From RUG100 sp050953405 (GTDB lineage: Bacteria; Bacillota; Clostridia; Peptostreptococcales; Anaerovoracaceae), in contig JBMNMP010000001.1 in NCBI GenBank assembly GCA_050953405.1, forward strand, positions 558,001 to 622,000: 64,000 nt of DNA. Reading direction: 5' to 3'. Shown piece by piece: positions 61,037 to 64,000 of the stretch. A program made the translations under genes and the position numbers. Numbering within the stretch: the first letter of the stretch is position 1; each line of letters begins with the position of its first letter. The notes beneath the pieces were generated by a model. The model was given only the letters and a program-made list of their open reading frames with translations. It was not told the DNA's origin and ran no database searches.

Positions 61037-61289
61037 AGGGTTCGACACGGAAAAGAAAATCACGTCCATTGACATGAAAGTCGCCTATGAACACGGACTG
61101 AGCGGAGAGATCGGCGTGATCCTGGAGCTGCAGGAAGCGATCCGGGACCGGAAGGTCATCGCATATCTGTGCAATGCACTGGAGGATGCAAAGCCGAAAC
61201 TATCGGAAAAGAAAGGCGCAGAAAAGGAGGAGCAGGATGAAAGCAGAAGCGAAAACGTGTACAGAGGATACGGTTACAATCAGGAATAA
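60987..61289 (+). CDS. hypothetical element protein (100 aa)
   Basis: 100 residues, charged and helical; KKITSIDMKVAYEHGLSGEIGVILELQEAIRDRK is the most ordered part. AAAGGAGG precedes ATG 60987. No family recognised. Overlaps the following small gene. Confidence 0.7.
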   Translation: MTADKSKLKTLNKLTDEGFDTEKKITSIDMKVAYEHGLSGEIGVILELQEAIRDRKVIAYLCNALEDAKPKLSEKKGAEKEEQDESRSENVYRGYGYNQE

Positions 61290-61389
61290 GGAGGAACTCC
61301 GGATGATGGTGCATCAGCTTCCGGACGGTGTGGTGCTCCGGATCCGCATCGAGGAGGTGATGATTCTTGCCGAAGAAGAAGGAGAATGA
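61237..61389 (+). CDS. small element protein (50 aa)
   Basis: MKAEAKTCTEDTVTIRNKEELRMMVHQLPDG...; reads as a single beta-alpha-beta unit (DTVTIRNKEELRMMVHQLPDGVVLRIRIEEV). AAAGGAGG precedes ATG 61237. Overlaps the genes on both sides. Similar small ORFs often precede radC-like genes on such elements; no function known. Confidence 0.6.
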   Translation: MKAEAKTCTEDTVTIRNKEELRMMVHQLPDGVVLRIRIEEVMILAEEEGE

Positions 61390-61864
61390 AATCCGGGTTG
61401 TCAATATCCGTCTGGTGAAGGAGCCCTCTCTGTACAGCGATAAGCCGATCAATAATCCGGAGGATGTTCTGGAAGCCGTGGCCGGCGAGCTGAAGGAATA
61501 CGACCGGGAAGTGTTCGCCATCATCAACCTCCGGACGAACGGAAAGCCCATCAACCTGAATATCTGCAGCGTGGGAACGCTGGACTCGGCAATGGTAAGT
61601 CCCAGAGAAGTTTTCAAGAGTGCGATCCTGAGTAATGCAAAGTGCATCATCGCCGTTCACAATCATCCGAGCGGCACAGCAGATCCCAGTCCGGAAGACA
61701 TCGTCACCACCGAAAGGCTGGCGGAATGCGGGAGAATCCTGGATATTCAGCTGCTGGACCATATCATCGTTTCGGCAGAAACCGGCGCGATGACCAGCAT
61801 GAGAAGGAAAGGACTGCTCCCGGAAGAGAGATCCTCCAGAAGTCCGGTATCCAGAGAACGATAA
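61367..61864 (+). CDS. RadC-like JAMM/MPN domain protein
   Basis: 165 residues. JAMM metal site HNHPSGTADPSPED and an upstream Glu in EVFAIINL match the RadC/DUF2466 family, which is frequent on mobile elements; the chromosomal N-terminal HhH region is absent. Start is TTG 61367, placed by GGAGG nine bases upstream. Despite the name, DNA repair activity is not established for the family; a metalloprotease-like role is inferred from the fold. Confidence 0.88.
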   Translation: MPKKKENEIRVVNIRLVKEPSLYSDKPINNPEDVLEAVAGELKEYDREVFAIINLRTNGKPINLNICSVGTLDSAMVSPREVFKSAILSNAKCIIAVHNHPSGTADPSPEDIVTTERLAECGRILDIQLLDHIIVSAETGAMTSMRRKGLLPEERSSRSPVSRER

Positions 61865-61876
61865 GAGCCGGGCAGG

Positions 61877-61897
61877 CAGCTCCGCATCGCGGAGCTG
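61877..61897 (+). repeat. perfect 9-3-9 inverted repeat
   Basis: CAGCTCCGC-ATC-GCGGAGCTG. No T tract follows, so it is not a usual terminator. It lies between the radC-like gene and the TTCTAC sites. Confidence 0.7.
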
Positions 61898-61960
61898 ATA
61901 CATTTCACGATTGTGAGGAAACGAGCGCAGGCTTGAATCTCCATTTGCCAAAGAAATGAA

Positions 61961-62036
61961 TTCTACAAAACGTAGAAAATATATTCCTGATTCTACAATA
62001 TGAAGAATTTGTATTCAGATTCTACAAACTGTAGAA
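61961..62036 (+). repeat. three phased TTCTAC inverted repeats
   Basis: Site 1 TTCTAC-AAAAC-GTAGAA (61961-61977), site 2 TTCTAC-AATAT-GAAGAA (61991-62007, imperfect right arm), site 3 TTCTAC-AAACT-GTAGAA (62020-62036). Starts are 30 and 29 bp apart, about three helical turns, so bound dimers would line up on one face. Either iterons for replication/transfer or a cooperative operator for the toprim gene just downstream. Confidence 0.85.
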
Positions 62037-62060
62037 CAGTATATTCGGGAGGTGATGAAT

Positions 62061-63092
62061 GTGGCATTTTATACGGAGGATCAGATACAGCAGGCCCGGG
62101 AGATGGATCTTCTGACTTATCTCAGGAAGACAGATCCGGGGAATCTTGTGCATGTCTCCGGTGGAGAATACTGCACCAGAGAGCACGACAGTCTGAAGAT
62201 TTCCCACGGCAAGTGGATGTGGTGGTCCCGGGGGTTCGGCGGCGCATCGGCGCTGGACTATCTGATCAAAGTGAAATGCATCCCGTTCACGGACGCGGTG
62301 GGAATGGTGCTTAGTATGGAGGCGTTGCAGCCTCCTTTTTCTTTTGCCCCGAAGGAAGTCAAAGCGAAGCGGCTGCTTCTGCCGGAAAAAGCACCGGATA
62401 ATCATGCGGCTTTTCGCTATCTTACCGGCCGCGGCATCGACCGGAAAATCCTTGAGGAATGCGTTTACTGTGGTCTGATTTATGAGTCATCCCCTTCTCA
62501 CAATGTGATTTTTCTCGGGTTCGATGAGAAGAAAGTAGCACGATACGCCTTCTTCCGGGCCACCGGAGAAGAACGGATTATGGGTGAAGCTGCCGGTTCC
62601 GACAAGCGTTTTTCCTTCCGGATTGAAGGTACCGAAAGGCGCATTCATGTCTTTGAAGGGGCCATTGATCTTTTGTCGTATGCATCGATCCGAAAGATGA
62701 ACGGAAAGAAATGGAATGAAGAAACACTGCTTTCTCTGGGAGGCGTCTACGGAGGATCGAAGACATCAAAGCTTCCGGCAGCACTTGAACATTATCTTGC
62801 GAGTCATCCGGAAACGGAAGAAATCGTCCTTCGCCTGGATGATGATGCTGCAGGAAGAAGCGCATCTGCATCGATCAGCGGCAGGCTGAACGGACGGTAC
62901 CATATCCGGGATGAGCCGCCGGTATATGGAAAGGATTACAATGATGAGCTGATGTTTCTGAGAACTATGAAGCAGGAAGGGGGATATGAATTTGGAGGAA
63001 AAGAAGAAACGAAATTCCGACCGAAAGAGCCGGCAGGAGCAGATCCGGGAGATCACGGACCGGCTGGAGGAAGGCGTGAAGGAAGTATTTGA
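62061..63092 (+). CDS. DUF3991/toprim-type primase-like protein
   Basis: About 343 residues. The N-terminal part (CTREHDSLKISHGKWMWWSRGFGGASALDYLIKV) resembles the CHC2-like/DUF3991 zinc-binding region of primases; the toprim core follows with HVFEGAIDLLSYASI (Glu) and VLRLDDDAAGR (DxD). Found on conjugative elements, probably priming or replication of the transferred strand. Start GTG 62061 lies eight bases after GGGAGG; ATG 62055 is only two bases from it. The start follows the TTCTAC array directly. Overlaps the next gene by 107 bases. Confidence 0.82.
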   Translation: MAFYTEDQIQQAREMDLLTYLRKTDPGNLVHVSGGEYCTREHDSLKISHGKWMWWSRGFGGASALDYLIKVKCIPFTDAVGMVLSMEALQPPFSFAPKEVKAKRLLLPEKAPDNHAAFRYLTGRGIDRKILEECVYCGLIYESSPSHNVIFLGFDEKKVARYAFFRATGEERIMGEAAGSDKRFSFRIEGTERRIHVFEGAIDLLSYASIRKMNGKKWNEETLLSLGGVYGGSKTSKLPAALEHYLASHPETEEIVLRLDDDAAGRSASASISGRLNGRYHIRDEPPVYGKDYNDELMFLRTMKQEGGYEFGGKEETKFRPKEPAGADPGDHGPAGGRREGSI

Positions 63093-63894
63093 AAGTGATA
63101 AGTACCGGGAGATGCTCCGGTGCATGAGCAAATTCCACCACTATTCCCTGAATAACTGTCTGCTGATCGCCATGCAGTATCCTTCCGCTTCTCTCGTCGC
63201 CGGCTACCGGACATGGCAGACGGAATTTGACCGGCAGGTCCGCAAAGGAGAAAAAGGAATCCGCATTCTGGCTCCCTGCAAATACAAAATAGAGAAGGAA
63301 AAGACAGATGGCGCAGAGAAAGAGATCGTCGAAATCACCGGTTTCCGGGTGGTCAGCGTGTTCGCCTATGAACAGACGGAAGGAAGAGAGCTGCCCATGA
63401 TCAGCGTAAACGAGCTGACCGGAGATGTGAAAAACTATCATAAGCTGTTCGATGCACTGAAGGATATCTGCCCGGTTCCCATCTGTTCCGAAGATATTCA
63501 GGGCAGCGCCAACGGATATTATGATGATTCTGCCAAACGCATCGCCATCCGCTCCGGCATGAGCCAACTTCAGACGATCAAGACCATGATCCATGAGATC
63601 AGTCACCAGAGACTACACTCCAAAGAAAATATGGATGAGGAAAAGCCGCCGGACCGCGGAACAAAAGAGGTTGAGGCGGAGAGCATCGCCTATACCGTCT
63701 GCAGCCACTTCGGATTGGATACCGCGGAATATACCTTCGGGTATGTTGCCGGATGGTCCTCGGGAAAAGAGACAAAGGAACTGAAGAATTCACTGGAACG
63801 GATCAGAACGACCGCCGATGAGATGATCACATCCATTGATCATGCAATGGAAAAACAGCGTGAAAAAAGTAATGGATTTGTGGATGAACGGTAA
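62986..63894 (+). CDS. ArdC-like protein: ssDNA-binding domain plus zincin
   Basis: 302 residues. The N-terminal ~130 residues match the ArdC N-domain (LNNCLLIAMQYPSASLVAGYRTWQ; GEKGIRILAPCKY), which binds single-stranded DNA. The C-terminal part is a zinc metalloprotease-like domain with HEISH and a downstream Glu in EVEAESIAY. ArdC proteins protect incoming ssDNA from restriction or process it during conjugation. GGAGG precedes ATG 62986 within the toprim gene. The two genes form one transfer-related unit. Confidence 0.88.
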   Translation: MNLEEKKKRNSDRKSRQEQIREITDRLEEGVKEVFESDKYREMLRCMSKFHHYSLNNCLLIAMQYPSASLVAGYRTWQTEFDRQVRKGEKGIRILAPCKYKIEKEKTDGAEKEIVEITGFRVVSVFAYEQTEGRELPMISVNELTGDVKNYHKLFDALKDICPVPICSEDIQGSANGYYDDSAKRIAIRSGMSQLQTIKTMIHEISHQRLHSKENMDEEKPPDRGTKEVEAESIAYTVCSHFGLDTAEYTFGYVAGWSSGKETKELKNSLERIRTTADEMITSIDHAMEKQREKSNGFVDER

Positions 63895-63897
63895 TTT

Positions 63898-63913
63898 GCA
63901 GACTTGTGTCTGC
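63898..63913 (+). repeat. small inverted repeat downstream of the ArdC-like gene
   Basis: GCAGAC-TTGT-GTCTGC, a perfect 6-bp stem, without a T tract. Confidence 0.5.
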
Positions 63914-63981
63914 GCTAACAGCAGCCAATAATGTGAGCGTGGATACAAGATCCCGGAGCATTCCACGCAGGAGATTTGATT

Positions 63982-64000
63982 ATGAGGGACAAAACTGGCA
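63982..64000 (+). CDS. start of a further gene (cut by the window end)
   Basis: ATG 63982 preceded by AGGAGA at seven bases; only MRDKTG is visible. Too short to identify. Confidence 0.4.

Larger units (their letters stand above)
54187..64000 (+). mobile_element. left part of an integrative and conjugative element
   Basis: From the guaA stop to the window edge all genes are of mobile-element type: short orphan proteins, ParA, ParB, sortase-anchored adhesin, RadC-like JAMM protein, toprim primase-like protein and ArdC-like zincin. Codon use and gene style differ from the host part (many CCG-GAA, GGA codons). The integrase, relaxase, VirB4/VirD4 and right end are not in the window. Confidence 0.8.

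Noticed and set aside
61961..62036. CRISPR array
   Set aside because: The repeats are 17-bp palindromes only 12-13 bp apart, with just three units and no cas genes.

Overview
The window looks like the chromosome of an anaerobic, gut-type Clostridium relative (Bacillota, class Clostridia; my best guess is the Peptostreptococcales/Family XIII area, but no rRNA is present to settle it). The pointers are Rex, NiaR, a CIRCE-controlled groESL, a crcB fluoride riboswitch, a 2[4Fe-4S] ferredoxin, a CoA-transferase, a MetA with the acetyl-CoA-type residue, and a large integrative element of the gut Firmicutes kind. Base composition is moderately GC-rich for Clostridia. Genes are dense, with strong AGGAGG-type ribosome binding sites.

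Layout. 1-1459: end of an unknown gene, a ThiF-like E1 enzyme fused to a ThiS/MoaD-like ubiquitin fold ending in Gly-Gly, and a small divergent gene. 1589-5626: ECF sigma factor, membrane protein, ABC ATPase, ABC permease and VanY-like peptidase in one cassette (two genes interrupted). 5628-9479: methyltransferase, BioB-like radical SAM gene with ArsR regulator, MATE exporter. 9580-14617: five-domain nickel/peptide-type ABC importer with both ATPases fused. 14623-18270: SDR and CoA-transferase opposite a TetR/GNAT pair. 18332-21236: ArsR/Acr3 arsenite operon and a B12-binding radical SAM gene. 21940-25115: rhodanese, CoA-disulfide-reductase-like enzyme, lipid kinase. 25186-28433: fluoride riboswitch/CrcB, AEC transporter, SirTM (interrupted) and zinc-macro ADP-ribosylation pair. 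28752-36235: aconitase-family hydratase, a two-domain class II aldolase, homoserine dehydrogenase, GNAT, tRNA-Val(CAC), alpha-amylase. 36461-40139: nadA-nadB-nadC-niaR. 40210-45918: tsaE-tsaB-rimI-tsaD, ABC-F, acpP, rex, ferredoxin. 45989-54186: P-loop/Asp23 fusion, OGG-type glycosylase, groES-groEL, metA-guaB-guaA.

54187-64000 is the left part of an integrative and conjugative element inserted at the 3' end of guaA: small orphan proteins, ParA, ParB, a thioester/CnaB/VaFE sortase-anchored adhesin, a RadC-like JAMM protein, a toprim protein behind three phased TTCTAC inverted repeats, and an ArdC-like zincin. The other end, integrase and conjugation genes lie outside the window.

A recurring oddity is that five otherwise intact genes are each broken by one lesion: stops TAG at 3321, TAG at 7454, TAA at 27478, TGA at 58625, and a frameshift near 4735. 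The reading frame continues cleanly after each. Three different stop codons are involved, so simple codon reassignment does not explain it; either recent pseudogenisation or sequence/assembly error does. The most unusual protein-level candidates are the E1-ubiquitin-fold fusion, the ECF/ABC/VanY cassette, and the duplicated aldolase with a degenerate second half.
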